NCBI GenBank assembly: GCA_028711795.1
Contig: JAQTRN010000013.1
Coordinates: forward strand, 1 to 12,252
Length of the DNA stretch: 12,252 bases
Direction: 5' to 3'
From: Dehalococcoidales bacterium
GTDB lineage: Bacteria; Chloroflexota; Dehalococcoidia; Dehalococcoidales; JAQTRN01
Translations under genes and position numbers: made by a program
Shown: in pieces, positions 1 to 6,064 of the stretch
Position numbering within the stretch: position 1 is the stretch's first letter
How the letters are laid out: every line of letters starts with the position of its first letter
Notes under the pieces: generated by a model
Told to the model about the DNA's origin: nothing
The model's input: the letters and a program-made list of their open reading frames with translations, nothing else
Databases searched by the model: none

Positions 1-165
1 TTGGCTTGCTGTCCACTCAAAGGAGTGACCGCGACCGCGATCCATTTCCAGAAAGATGTCCATCCAGATGAGGCGATGGAAATCGAAATGACCTGCCAAA
101 CTCAAGGGTTGGATACCGGGGCTTTCGTGGCGGTTCGCTGGGAGAAGACACATCCAGCAGAGTAA
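1..165 (+). CDS. 3' end of a truncated unrecognised gene
   Basis: Frame 1 is open from the first base to a TAA at 163-165, giving the last 54 residues of a protein whose start lies outside the window. The peptide contains VTATAIHFQKDVHPDEAMEI followed by an alternating hydrophobic stretch (GAFVAVRWE). The 'F.kdVhPdEamEiE' pattern followed by beta-strand-like residues is loosely reminiscent of the C-terminal half of hot-dog/MaoC-type proteins, but it is too short to assign. No function is claimed. About 100 bases separate it from the next gene, with no clear terminator. Confidence 0.5.
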   Translation: MACCPLKGVTATAIHFQKDVHPDEAMEIEMTCQTQGLDTGAFVAVRWEKTHPAE

Positions 166-200
166 TTTAGAACAGTCTCTCGAACCTCATAGCGTTTGAT

Positions 201-214
201 ATGATTTAGATCAA
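201..214. promoter_or_regulatory. FNR/CRP-like palindrome upstream of the tfoX-like gene
   Basis: The sequence ATGAT-TTAG-ATCAA matches the FNR-type consensus TTGAT-N4-ATCAA at 9 of 10 defined positions. Its centre is 207.5. A weak -10 candidate (TAGTAA, 237-242) would place a start near 249, so the box would sit about 41.5 bases upstream, the class II activator geometry. The box match is seen directly; the promoter geometry and any factor binding are inference. Confidence 0.35.
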
Positions 215-263
215 GGAGTCTCAATTGCCATAGTGCTAGTAACAAAAGAACAAAGGAGAGAAA

Positions 264-629
264 ATGAGCACAATAAAAAACTCAATGCCGAGTAAAAATT
301 TGGAGCTCTATGATAAGTTACTACAGTCAAGCCTAAATCCGAATATTGAACGCAAGGGAAAAACACTTCCGTACACCTCATTAAACGGTCACATGTTTTC
401 ATTCCTGTCAAAAGAGGGTTTAGTGGGGCTGAGGCTCTCAGAAAGTGACAGAGAGCAGTTTATTAAAGAATTTGATTCTAGACTCATGGAACAACATGGA
501 ATTGTAATGAAGGAATACGTTGAGGTTCCTCACGCGTTGCTGGTTGATGCAAAGATGCTAAAAAAGTACCTGCTTAAGAGTTACGAATATGTGGCAGGCC
601 TAGCACCAAAATCTACAAAAAGGTCATGA
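264..629 (+). CDS. TfoX N-terminal-domain (Sxy-like) small protein
   Basis: A 121-residue protein with an ATG start at 264 preceded by a good ribosome site (AAAGGAG, 252-258). Residues 37-60 (YTSLNGHMFSFLSKEGLVGL, then RLSE) and 80-92 (IVMKEYVEVPHAL), plus the C-terminal SYEYV..L.PK.T pattern at 106-118, fit the TfoX/Sxy N-terminal domain family as I remember it. Members are usually ~100-120 residues and lack an assigned biochemical role outside the competence regulator itself. There is no TfoX C-terminal domain, signal peptide or membrane segment. It stands alone with its own leader, and an FNR-like box lies upstream. Base composition is AT-richer than the housekeeping genes (one sampled 60-base line is 24/60 G+C here against 40/60 in rho), which suggests acquisition by transfer. 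Family call moderately sure; function unknown. Confidence 0.65.
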   Translation: MSTIKNSMPSKNLELYDKLLQSSLNPNIERKGKTLPYTSLNGHMFSFLSKEGLVGLRLSESDREQFIKEFDSRLMEQHGIVMKEYVEVPHALLVDAKMLKKYLLKSYEYVAGLAPKSTKRS

Positions 630-717
630 ACTGAATTCAGGTGGATTACTTATCTTCAATAGCAGCGAATAGAGTGCAATGCTCCCTTTGCGAATCACAG
701 TTTGGACGAGTGATTCT

Positions 718-754
718 GGAACTGTTCCAAATGGTGGAGTTAAGGAACAGTTCC
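718..754. repeat. paired 11-bp dyads forming a larger inverted repeat
   Basis: GGAACTGTTCC (718-728) and GGAACAGTTCC (744-754) are exact reverse complements of each other. Each is also an internal dyad (GGAAC-N1-GTTCC). They are 15 bases apart, centre to centre 26 bases. They could act as two operator sites or as an 11-bp perfect RNA stem with a 15-nt loop. The site is intergenic, 89 bases after the tfoX-like stop and 80 bases before the next gene's -35. No long T-run follows on either strand, so a classical terminator is not supported. Confidence 0.6.
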
Positions 755-833
755 CATCCTCGAAGTACTGCAGGTCTCAGTAGTCTGTAGGGCAGTGGCT
801 GATGAAATCAGAACGTAACCCGTCGTACGCTTG

Positions 834-862
834 TTGACAGTGGTGACAGTGAGATTGATAAT
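834..862 (+). promoter_or_regulatory. sigma-70 promoter of the glycosylase-like gene
   Basis: TTGACA (834-839) and GATAAT (857-862) are separated by exactly 17 bases. The predicted start near 869 leaves a leader of about 16 nt carrying the ribosome site AGGGAGGT (872-879). Two direct copies of TGACAGTG (835-842 and 844-851, a 9-base step) overlap the -35 and spacer and could be an operator. Confidence 0.65.
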
Positions 863-884
863 GGTTATTGAAGGGAGGTAATTT

Positions 885-1343
885 ATGCATGAACCTTTGA
901 AGCAGCCACTGAGCCTATCGCAATATCTCGGAGCAATGAGCCAGGCCGGTTTCCAGGCGGGCATTTCCTGGAAGGTGGTAGAAGCTAAATGGCCAGGCAT
1001 TGAAAAAGCCTTCAAAGGCTTTGACCCGACTACAGTGGCCAGATTCAGCGGCGAGGATATTGACCGGCTGATGCAAAACCCGGAGGTCATCCGTAACCGC
1101 GCCAAACTGGAAGGAATCGTTTTGAATGCCCGCCGTCTGCTCGAACTGGAAAAGACCCACGGCACGTTTAAGAATTATTTAAAGTCGCTCGGTAGTTTTG
1201 AGAACCAGTTAAAAGTCTTGCACAAAGAATTCAAGTTTCTGGGCGAGAGCGGCGCTTACTATTTTCTGTGGCGGGTTGGTGAGAAAGTACCTGACTGGGA
1301 AGAATGGGAAAACCGTCATGCCTCCGGAGCCAGGAATACATAA
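885..1343 (+). CDS. reduced DNA-3-methyladenine glycosylase I (Tag) homologue
   Basis: A 152-residue protein with an ATG start behind a strong ribosome site (AGGGAGGT). The core aligns with Tag, the base-excision glycosylase that removes 3-methyladenine. GFQAGISW at 22-29 corresponds to the family's GQQAGLSW segment, KAFKGFDPTTVARF lies at 41-54, and the helix-hairpin-helix region with PEVIRNRAKLEGIVLNAR lies at 66-83. E. coli Tag is ~187 residues, begins with a Cys-Trp zinc/aromatic segment and ends with a His/Cys pair. All of that is absent here, and the position of the base-recognition Glu38 is Ala21. The conserved Trp29 (Trp46 in Tag) is kept. The C-terminus (YYFLWRVGEKVPDWEEW) is unlike the E. 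coli end. It may be a divergent active glycosylase, a DNA-binding protein or a degenerate copy; membership in the fold family is fairly sure, activity is not. Confidence 0.7.
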   Translation: MHEPLKQPLSLSQYLGAMSQAGFQAGISWKVVEAKWPGIEKAFKGFDPTTVARFSGEDIDRLMQNPEVIRNRAKLEGIVLNARRLLELEKTHGTFKNYLKSLGSFENQLKVLHKEFKFLGESGAYYFLWRVGEKVPDWEEWENRHASGARNT

Positions 1344-1366
1344 CCGAACATTGAGACAAAAAGAAC

Positions 1367-1442
1367 TGGTGGAGCCGGGGGGATTCGAACCCCCTACCTT
1401 TTGACTGCCAGTCAAACGTTCTCCCAAGTGAACTACGGCCCC
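1367..1442 (-). tRNA. tRNA-Ala (anticodon GGC)
   Basis: Read on the minus strand, this forms a full cloverleaf. The acceptor stem is GGGGCCG/CGGCTCC (7 bp, including the G3:U70 wobble that is the alanine identity element) with discriminator A. The anticodon stem TTTGA/TCAAA holds loop CTGGCAG, so the anticodon is GGC, reading GCC/GCU. The T arm contains GGTTCGAATCC flanked by a G/C stem. CCA (1367-1369) is encoded; the mature body is 1370-1442. A T5 run follows shortly on the minus strand (1362-1358). The gene lies between the glycosylase-like gene and the kinase gene. Confidence 0.96.
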
Positions 1443-1457
1443 GCGGTTTGACAGTGT

Positions 1458-1486
1458 AATTTATCACAAAATGTCACTGATGGCAA
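1458..1486 (-). promoter_or_regulatory. promoter of tRNA-Ala
   Basis: On the minus strand TTGCCA (1486-1481) is followed 17 bases later by TAAATT (1463-1458), matching the -35 at 5/6 and the -10 at 4/6. The predicted start near 1451 is about 9 nt before the mature tRNA 5' end at 1442, a typical tRNA leader. It also lies between the kinase stop codon and the tRNA. Confidence 0.45.
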
Positions 1487-1505
1487 CCCTGAAATCGCCG
1501 GCCGC

Positions 1506-2051
1506 TCACCCACATTTGCCCGACAGTTGACTCCTCAGAGTCGCGTAGCCCTGTAGCGTCTCGCTGACTATCTGTCCCCCCGATTTTCCCCGGCAATCAA
1601 CCGTGATATCGGCGTACCGGGAATAGAGCGGCTTTCGTTCGTCGTATATTTGCCGGAGGGACTTGCTTTTTAAGCCAACGATGCCCCGCGTAGTGGCGTT
1701 GGTCAATCGTTTCTCGATATTTTCGATAGAGTCGTCCAGATAGACCAGGACAGCGTGCCGGCGAAGGTACTCCATAAGGTCAGGCCGGTAGACAATACTG
1801 CCACCGGGAGCCACTACCCGGCGCGCGAGGTCGACTTCATACAGCCTTTGCTCTTCAATCCGGGGTAAAGCCGCTTCGCCCTTCCGGTCGATAATTTCCT
1901 GCACAGTATGGCCGTTTTTCGTCCGTATGTATTCGTCCAGGTCCGTGAAGGCGAAACCCAGGGCGTCAGCCAGTAACCGGCCAATGGTTGACTTGCCCAC
2001 GCCAGCCATGCCGATCAAGACAATGCTATCACTCTTCCGGCAGGACTTCAT
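1506..2051 (-). CDS. shikimate-kinase-like P-loop kinase
   Basis: This is a 181-residue protein if the ATG at 2051 is used; an in-frame TTG at 2129 would add 26 residues but has no ribosome site and adds non-conserved sequence. Visible motifs are the P-loop GMAGVGKST (14-22), DLDEYI (37-42, the substrate Asp pair), Arg64 in ALPRIEEQRL, PGGS (82-85, the glycine-rich substrate loop), TRGI (121-124, the lid, where classical shikimate kinases have RPLL) and DERKPLYSRYAD (137-148). Overall length and motif order match AroK/AroL (~170 residues), which phosphorylate shikimate at the 3-OH with ATP in chorismate synthesis. The PGGS and RGI variants mark a separate branch often labelled shikimate kinase without proof. 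No other aromatic-pathway gene is nearby, so the true substrate is uncertain. It is divergent from the OsmC gene. Confidence 0.65.
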   Translation of the reverse strand: MKSCRKSDSIVLIGMAGVGKSTIGRLLADALGFAFTDLDEYIRTKNGHTVQEIIDRKGEAALPRIEEQRLYEVDLARRVVAPGGSIVYRPDLMEYLRRHAVLVYLDDSIENIEKRLTNATTRGIVGLKSKSLRQIYDERKPLYSRYADITVDCRGKSGGQIVSETLQGYATLRSQLSGKCG

Positions 2052-2122
2052 CTGTCCATACTCTAACACCGGGGACAGGTGATATTCAACGCTCGCCAGT
2101 GCCGAACTGGATAAGCGCACTC

Positions 2123-2151
2123 TTTCCAAGTCGGCGGGGCTACACTATAAT
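2123..2151 (+). promoter_or_regulatory. promoter of the OsmC-family gene
   Basis: TATAAT (2146-2151) is a perfect -10, with TTTCCA (2123-2128, 4/6 match) 17 bases upstream. The predicted start near 2158 gives a leader of ~27 nt that carries the strong ribosome site GAGGAGGAGG just before the ATG at 2185. Confidence 0.5.
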
Positions 2152-2184
2152 CATATTAAGAGTATAACAGACGAGGAGGAGGCC

Positions 2185-2616
2185 ATGCCAGTTAGAAAAG
2201 GGAGTGCCGAATGGCGCGGAGACCTGAAAAACGGTAAGGGGGTTATCAGCACTGAGACAGGTGTGCTCAAAGATGTGGCTTATAATTTTGTATCACGCTT
2301 TGAGGAAGGAAAGCAGACCAATCCCGAAGAACTGCTCGGCGCTGCCCACGCGGCCTGCTACTCGATGGCACTGGCGAACTCCTTAGCCACGGCTGGTTTT
2401 ACCGTTAATTCGATCAAGACCGAAGATGATGTCACCGTCGAAAGGACCGCCGCCGGCTGGACGATAACCAAAATTGAGGTACACACCCTGGGAGACGTTC
2501 CGGGAATAGACGACCTCACCTTCCAGCAACACGCCGACAAGACCAAGACCGGTTGCCCGGTCTCACGGGCACTGACCGGAGCGGCCATGGTACTGCATGC
2601 GACCTTGAAGAAGTAG
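2185..2616 (+). CDS. osmC: OsmC-family peroxiredoxin-like protein
   Basis: A 143-residue cytoplasmic protein of the OsmC/Ohr fold, which reduces organic hydroperoxides with a pair of reactive cysteines. Both cysteines are present: Cys58 in AAHAACYSMAL and Cys124 in TKTGCPVSRAL. The partner Arg38 (SRFEEG) and Glu49 (NPEELLGAAH) are also in place. The N-terminal strand (KGSAEWRGDLKNGKGVIST) and length match the OsmC branch rather than Ohr. The start is clear: ATG after an extended GAGGAGGAGG. It is a single-gene unit, divergent from the kinase and convergent with the DedA-like gene (29-base gap). An oxidative-stress role would suit an anaerobe, but that is inference. Confidence 0.88.
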   Translation: MPVRKGSAEWRGDLKNGKGVISTETGVLKDVAYNFVSRFEEGKQTNPEELLGAAHAACYSMALANSLATAGFTVNSIKTEDDVTVERTAAGWTITKIEVHTLGDVPGIDDLTFQQHADKTKTGCPVSRALTGAAMVLHATLKK

Positions 2617-2645
2617 CCGGTGGGCGAGCAGTAGCGGGCGAGTTG

Positions 2646-3290
2646 TTATAGCGGAATGCCCAGCGCCCGGAGTATTGCCCCCAGGCCCCAATAACCGGCC
2701 GCAGCCACCAATATTCCCTTGATGGTCTTGCCGACCACTGAAAGCAGGATGAACCGCTTGAGGTTATAACGCATAGCACCAGCGGCGATGGCGGCGGGAT
2801 AGAAAAACGGGTTCAGGGTTGCCGATAAGATGAAGATGACCCAAGAGCCACGGCGTTCCATCCAGCGCAGAACCCGCATATAGAGCACCTGAATCCGGCC
2901 GCTCAACTGGACCAGGGCTTGACCACCGCCATAGCCGGTCAGGTAGACAGTCAGACCACCTACCGTCTCACCCACTCCGGCGGCTAAACCAATAAACAGC
3001 GGTCCCAGATATGGAGCAAAGGATGGCTTGAGGACGGCGCCAAGCGCAAATATTACCGGCGTCATCGGTATAGGCGCAATATAGGTAGCACCACCCAGGA
3101 TGCCGATGAGAAAAGCACCCAGATAGCCGTAAGCCCCGAGCGACTGAAAAAACTCCCAGTAAAAGACAACACCCAGCGCCACGCCTACGGTCAGAATCAT
3201 GGCGAGAATACCGAGCCAGTATTCTCGCCGTTTCAATGCTGCCTTTAGCCTGGCCCACCTGCCCAACTTACCTTGCTGGGTTACACTCAC
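2646..3290 (-). CDS. DedA/VTT-domain integral membrane protein
   Basis: A 214-residue membrane protein with a basic N-terminal tail (about 1-22) followed by several hydrophobic segments, roughly 25-46, 54-82, 96-118, 148-172 and 180-208. The re-entrant-loop features of the DedA/SNARE-associated (VTT) family are present: an acidic residue in GVGETVGGLTVYLTGYGGG (106-123, Glu109) and NPFFYPAAIAAG (160-171). Family members act as lipid (undecaprenyl phosphate or phospholipid) flippases or transporters; which lipid is moved here cannot be told. The start is GTG at 3290, overlapping the clpC TGA in a GTGA, so translation is probably coupled to clpC and the protein is made as the last product of the heat-shock operon. 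No terminator is obvious in the 29-base gap to the convergent osmC. Confidence 0.82.
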   Translation of the reverse strand: MSVTQQGKLGRWARLKAALKRREYWLGILAMILTVGVALGVVFYWEFFQSLGAYGYLGAFLIGILGGATYIAPIPMTPVIFALGAVLKPSFAPYLGPLFIGLAAGVGETVGGLTVYLTGYGGGQALVQLSGRIQVLYMRVLRWMERRGSWVIFILSATLNPFFYPAAIAAGAMRYNLKRFILLSVVGKTIKGILVAAAGYWGLGAILRALGIPL

Positions 3291-5740
3291 CTGGTCGTTT
3301 CTACACCGGTTTTCACCGCGAAGGTCAGGCCTTCCTCCCCCAGGTCAATCAGAATGGTGCTGCCCGGGCTGAATTCGCCACGCAGCAGTCCGCTTGACAG
3401 GGGGTTCTCGATGTACCGCTCGATAACTCGCCTCAGCGGTCGCGCTCCATATACCGGGTCGTAGCCCGTCCTAGCTAACCATGATTTAGCCGGTTCTGTC
3501 AACTGTAACTGCAGCTTATGCTCGGACAGTCGTTTCTGAAGATCGTTCACCATGAGGTCAACGATGCTTCTCAATTGCTCCTCTCCCAGTTCATGGAAGA
3601 CGATGATCTCATCGATACGGTTAATGAACTCCGGGCGGAAGGTTTTCCGCATCTCGGCGAGCACTTTTTCCTTCATGACGTCATAGGCCTGCTTCCGGGC
3701 TTTGGTCTCATTCTTCTGGGTGGCGAAGCCGATAGTCATATCGCGTTTAATCATCTCCGCCCCCACGTTGCTGGTCATGATCACCACCGTGTTCTTGAAG
3801 TCCACGGTCCGGCCATGGCCATCGGTCAACCGGCCGTCGTCAAGTACCTGGAGCAAGGTATTAAACACATCCGGATGCGCCTTTTCAATCTCATCCAGCA
3901 GGACAACACGGAAGGGGCGGCGTCTCACCGCTTCTGTAAGCTGGCCGCCTTCCTCATAGCCGACATACCCCGGAGGCGCGCCTACCAGACGCGAAACAGT
4001 ATGCCGTTCCTGGTATTCTGACATATCGAGACGCACCATGGCGTTCTCATCGTCGAACAGGAATTGGGCCAGGGCACGGACCAGTTCGGTCTTCCCCACG
4101 CCGGTCGGCCCCAGGAAGATAAAACTGCCGATGGGCCGTTTGGGGTCTTTCAGTCCCGCCCGGCTCCGCCGAATGGCTTCCGCAATAGCGCTCACTGCCT
4201 CTTCCTGGTCCACCACCCGTTCGTGAATCCGCTCTTCCATGCGCAGCAGTTTCTCCGCTTCGCCCTCCAGCATCTGGGAAACGGGGATCCCTGTCCAGCT
4301 AGAGATCAACCGGGCGATACTCTCTTCATCGACGACCTCGGCGATCTTCTGGCGCTTCAACCACTCACTCCGGGCACGATTGTACTGCTCCTCCAGTCGT
4401 AGCCTGTCCGCTTTTATCTGGACAGCGTGCTCGTAGTCCTGCCGTTGCGAGGCCGCCTCTTCCTCATTGACCATTTGCTGGACACGCTGTTCCAGGTCTT
4501 TGACTTCCGGTGGGGCGCTTTCAGCATCAATACGCAGCTTGCTGGCGGCTTCATCAATCAGGTCAATGGCCTTATCCGGCAGACGCCTGTCCGAGATATA
4601 ACGCTGGCTCATCCGGGCAGCCGCCTCCAGTGCCTGGTCGGTTATTTTGATCTTGTGATGGGCTTCGTACCGGGGGCGAAGGCCACGGAGCATTTCGATG
4701 GTGGACTCAACGCTGGGCTCCTCGACAAAGACTGGTTGCAGACGGCGTTCCAGGGCTTTGTCCTTCTCAATAAACTTGCGGTATTCATCCAGAGTGGTCG
4801 CGCCGATGACCTGAAGCTCCCCGTGAGCCAGGGCCGGCTTGAGCATGTTACCGGCATCAATGGCCCCCTCGGCAGCGCCGGCGCCAACCACAGTGTGAAT
4901 TTCGTCAATGAACAATATGATTTCACCCTTGGATTGCCGGACTTCATCCATGACGGCCTTGAGGCGCTCTTCAAATTCACCACGGAACTTACTGCCGGCG
5001 ACCAGCGCTCCCATGTCCAGAGCCATAACCCGCCGCCCTTTCAGCGAATCCGGGACATCACCGGCCACAATTTTCTGCGCCAGGCCCTCGGCGATGGCTG
5101 TCTTACCGACTCCAGCTTCACCGACCACCACCGGATTGTTCTTGGTGCGCCGGGTGAGGATCTGCATCACCCGTTTGATTTCAACGTCCCGCCCGATTAC
5201 CGGGTCCAACTTACCCTGACGGGCAAGCTCGGTCAGGTCACGAGAATACTTCTCCAGAGAACGGTACTTACTCTCAGCCCGGGCATCGGTAACCCGGTGG
5301 CCGCCGCGAATATCCTGCAGGGCCCGGTATATTTTCTCCTGGTCGATTCCCAGGCGGTGCAGGATACTCGCCGCTTCGCCTTTTTCTTCACCGGCGATAG
5401 CGATGAAGAGGTGTTCGGTACCGATGAATTCGTCCTTGAGTCGGTTAGCTTCGGACTCAGCCGCTTCGATAAGCTGGACAATGCGCGGCGTGGCATAGAT
5501 CTGCCCCGACTCGTAGGCTACCCGGGGAGTCTTCTCCAGAACCGCGGCAGCCTGCTGTTTTACCGCCCCGATATCAACATTAAGCCCCTTGAGAATCTCT
5601 CCCACCAGGCCGGACTCCTGCTGTACCAGCGCCAGCAAAATGTGTTCCACATCCCACTGGCTGTGGTGGTACTGGCGGACTAATGCCTGAGAGATAGACA
5701 AGGCCTCTTGGGCCTGTTCCGTAAATCTCTCCTGTTTCAT
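3287..5740 (-). CDS. clpC: ClpC-type AAA+ unfoldase (Clp protease ATPase subunit)
   Basis: An 817-residue HSP100 protein. The N-terminal Clp repeat domain spans about 1-145. AAA module 1 has Walker A GEAGVGKT (207-214), Walker B ILFIDE (275-280), pore loop GSKFRGEFE (249-257) and Arg fingers at 332-333. The middle domain (about 405-465) is short. AAA module 2 has Walker A GPTGVGKT (544-551), Walker B VVLLDEIEK (612-620), pore loop GYVGYEEGG (591-599) and sensor 2 GARPLRR (765-771). The short middle domain and the tripeptide IGF (670-672), the ClpP-docking loop position, mark it as ClpC, which feeds substrates to ClpP, rather than the disaggregase ClpB. No clpP is in the window. It is third in the dnaJ-hspR-clpC-dedA operon. 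The ribosome site GAGGGGGTGA overlaps the hspR stop, 7 nt between genes, so coupling is likely. Confidence 0.9.
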   Translation of the reverse strand: MKQERFTEQAQEALSISQALVRQYHHSQWDVEHILLALVQQESGLVGEILKGLNVDIGAVKQQAAAVLEKTPRVAYESGQIYATPRIVQLIEAAESEANRLKDEFIGTEHLFIAIAGEEKGEAASILHRLGIDQEKIYRALQDIRGGHRVTDARAESKYRSLEKYSRDLTELARQGKLDPVIGRDVEIKRVMQILTRRTKNNPVVVGEAGVGKTAIAEGLAQKIVAGDVPDSLKGRRVMALDMGALVAGSKFRGEFEERLKAVMDEVRQSKGEIILFIDEIHTVVGAGAAEGAIDAGNMLKPALAHGELQVIGATTLDEYRKFIEKDKALERRLQPVFVEEPSVESTIEMLRGLRPRYEAHHKIKITDQALEAAARMSQRYISDRRLPDKAIDLIDEAASKLRIDAESAPPEVKDLEQRVQQMVNEEEAASQRQDYEHAVQIKADRLRLEEQYNRARSEWLKRQKIAEVVDEESIARLISSWTGIPVSQMLEGEAEKLLRMEERIHERVVDQEEAVSAIAEAIRRSRAGLKDPKRPIGSFIFLGPTGVGKTELVRALAQFLFDDENAMVRLDMSEYQERHTVSRLVGAPPGYVGYEEGGQLTEAVRRRPFRVVLLDEIEKAHPDVFNTLLQVLDDGRLTDGHGRTVDFKNTVVIMTSNVGAEMIKRDMTIGFATQKNETKARKQAYDVMKEKVLAEMRKTFRPEFINRIDEIIVFHELGEEQLRSIVDLMVNDLQKRLSEHKLQLQLTEPAKSWLARTGYDPVYGARPLRRVIERYIENPLSSGLLRGEFSPGSTILIDLGEEGLTFAVKTGVETTR

Positions 5741-5747
5741 AAGTTGT

Positions 5748-6053
5748 TCACCCCCTCAGTTCTCGAAGCTCTGATTCCAGTTCTTCCGTGCGCCGCCGCA
5801 ATTCATCAATCCGCTGCGATAGGCGTAGAATAACCTCTACCCCGGCCAGGTTGATGCCGAGGTCTTCCATCAGGGTCTTAGCTCGGCGCAGCAGCTCGAT
5901 GTCACGCTCGGAATACAGTCGGATATTGCCCTGAGTCCGCGATGGCGCGATGATACCGACCCGTTCGTAGTAGCGCAAAGTATAAGTCTGAATACCCAGC
6001 ATCCTGGCAGCGATGCTGATCACGTATCGTGGTTCGGATTCATTCCTCTTCAT
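5748..6053 (-). CDS. hspR: HspR-like MerR-family heat-shock repressor
   Basis: A 101-residue protein. The winged-helix DNA-binding domain spans residues 10-77 (YVISIAARMLGIQTYTLRYY, then ERVGIIAPSRTQGNIRLYSE and DIELLRRAKTLMEDLGINLAG), followed by a charged heptad-like coiled coil (80-99) for dimerisation. There is no C-terminal metal- or drug-binding domain, as in HspR. HspR represses dnaK/clpB-type operons by binding HAIR dyads with DnaK as co-repressor. Here it sits between dnaJ (11-nt gap, AGGAAG ribosome site over the dnaJ stop) and clpC (7-nt gap), so autogenous control of this operon is the natural reading. A TTGAGT half-site abuts the operon promoter. Family membership is strong; the HspR name rests on context and size. 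Confidence 0.85.
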   Translation of the reverse strand: MKRNESEPRYVISIAARMLGIQTYTLRYYERVGIIAPSRTQGNIRLYSERDIELLRRAKTLMEDLGINLAGVEVILRLSQRIDELRRRTEELESELRELRG

Positions 6054-6064
6054 TTTAAATCTTC

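Noticed and set aside
196..214. TTGAT-N9-ATCAA as a regulator palindrome
   Set aside because: The overlapping ATGAT-N4-ATCAA at 201-214 matches a known spacing better.
718..754. LexA/SOS box, because of GAAC...GTTC
   Set aside because: The Gram-positive-type SOS box has GAAC and GTTC four bases apart; here they are one base apart.
718..754. Rho-independent terminator for the tfoX-like gene
   Set aside because: The 11-bp stem is not followed by a T-run on the plus strand.
4427..5683. Plus-strand open frame of 418 codons opposite clpC
   Set aside because: It lies wholly antisense to the well-supported clpC, has no ribosome site or recognisable motif, and is explained by codon bias of the opposite strand.
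3287..5740. ClpB disaggregase
   Set aside because: The long (~120-residue) coiled-coil middle domain is absent and the ClpP-docking IGF loop is present, so ClpC fits better.
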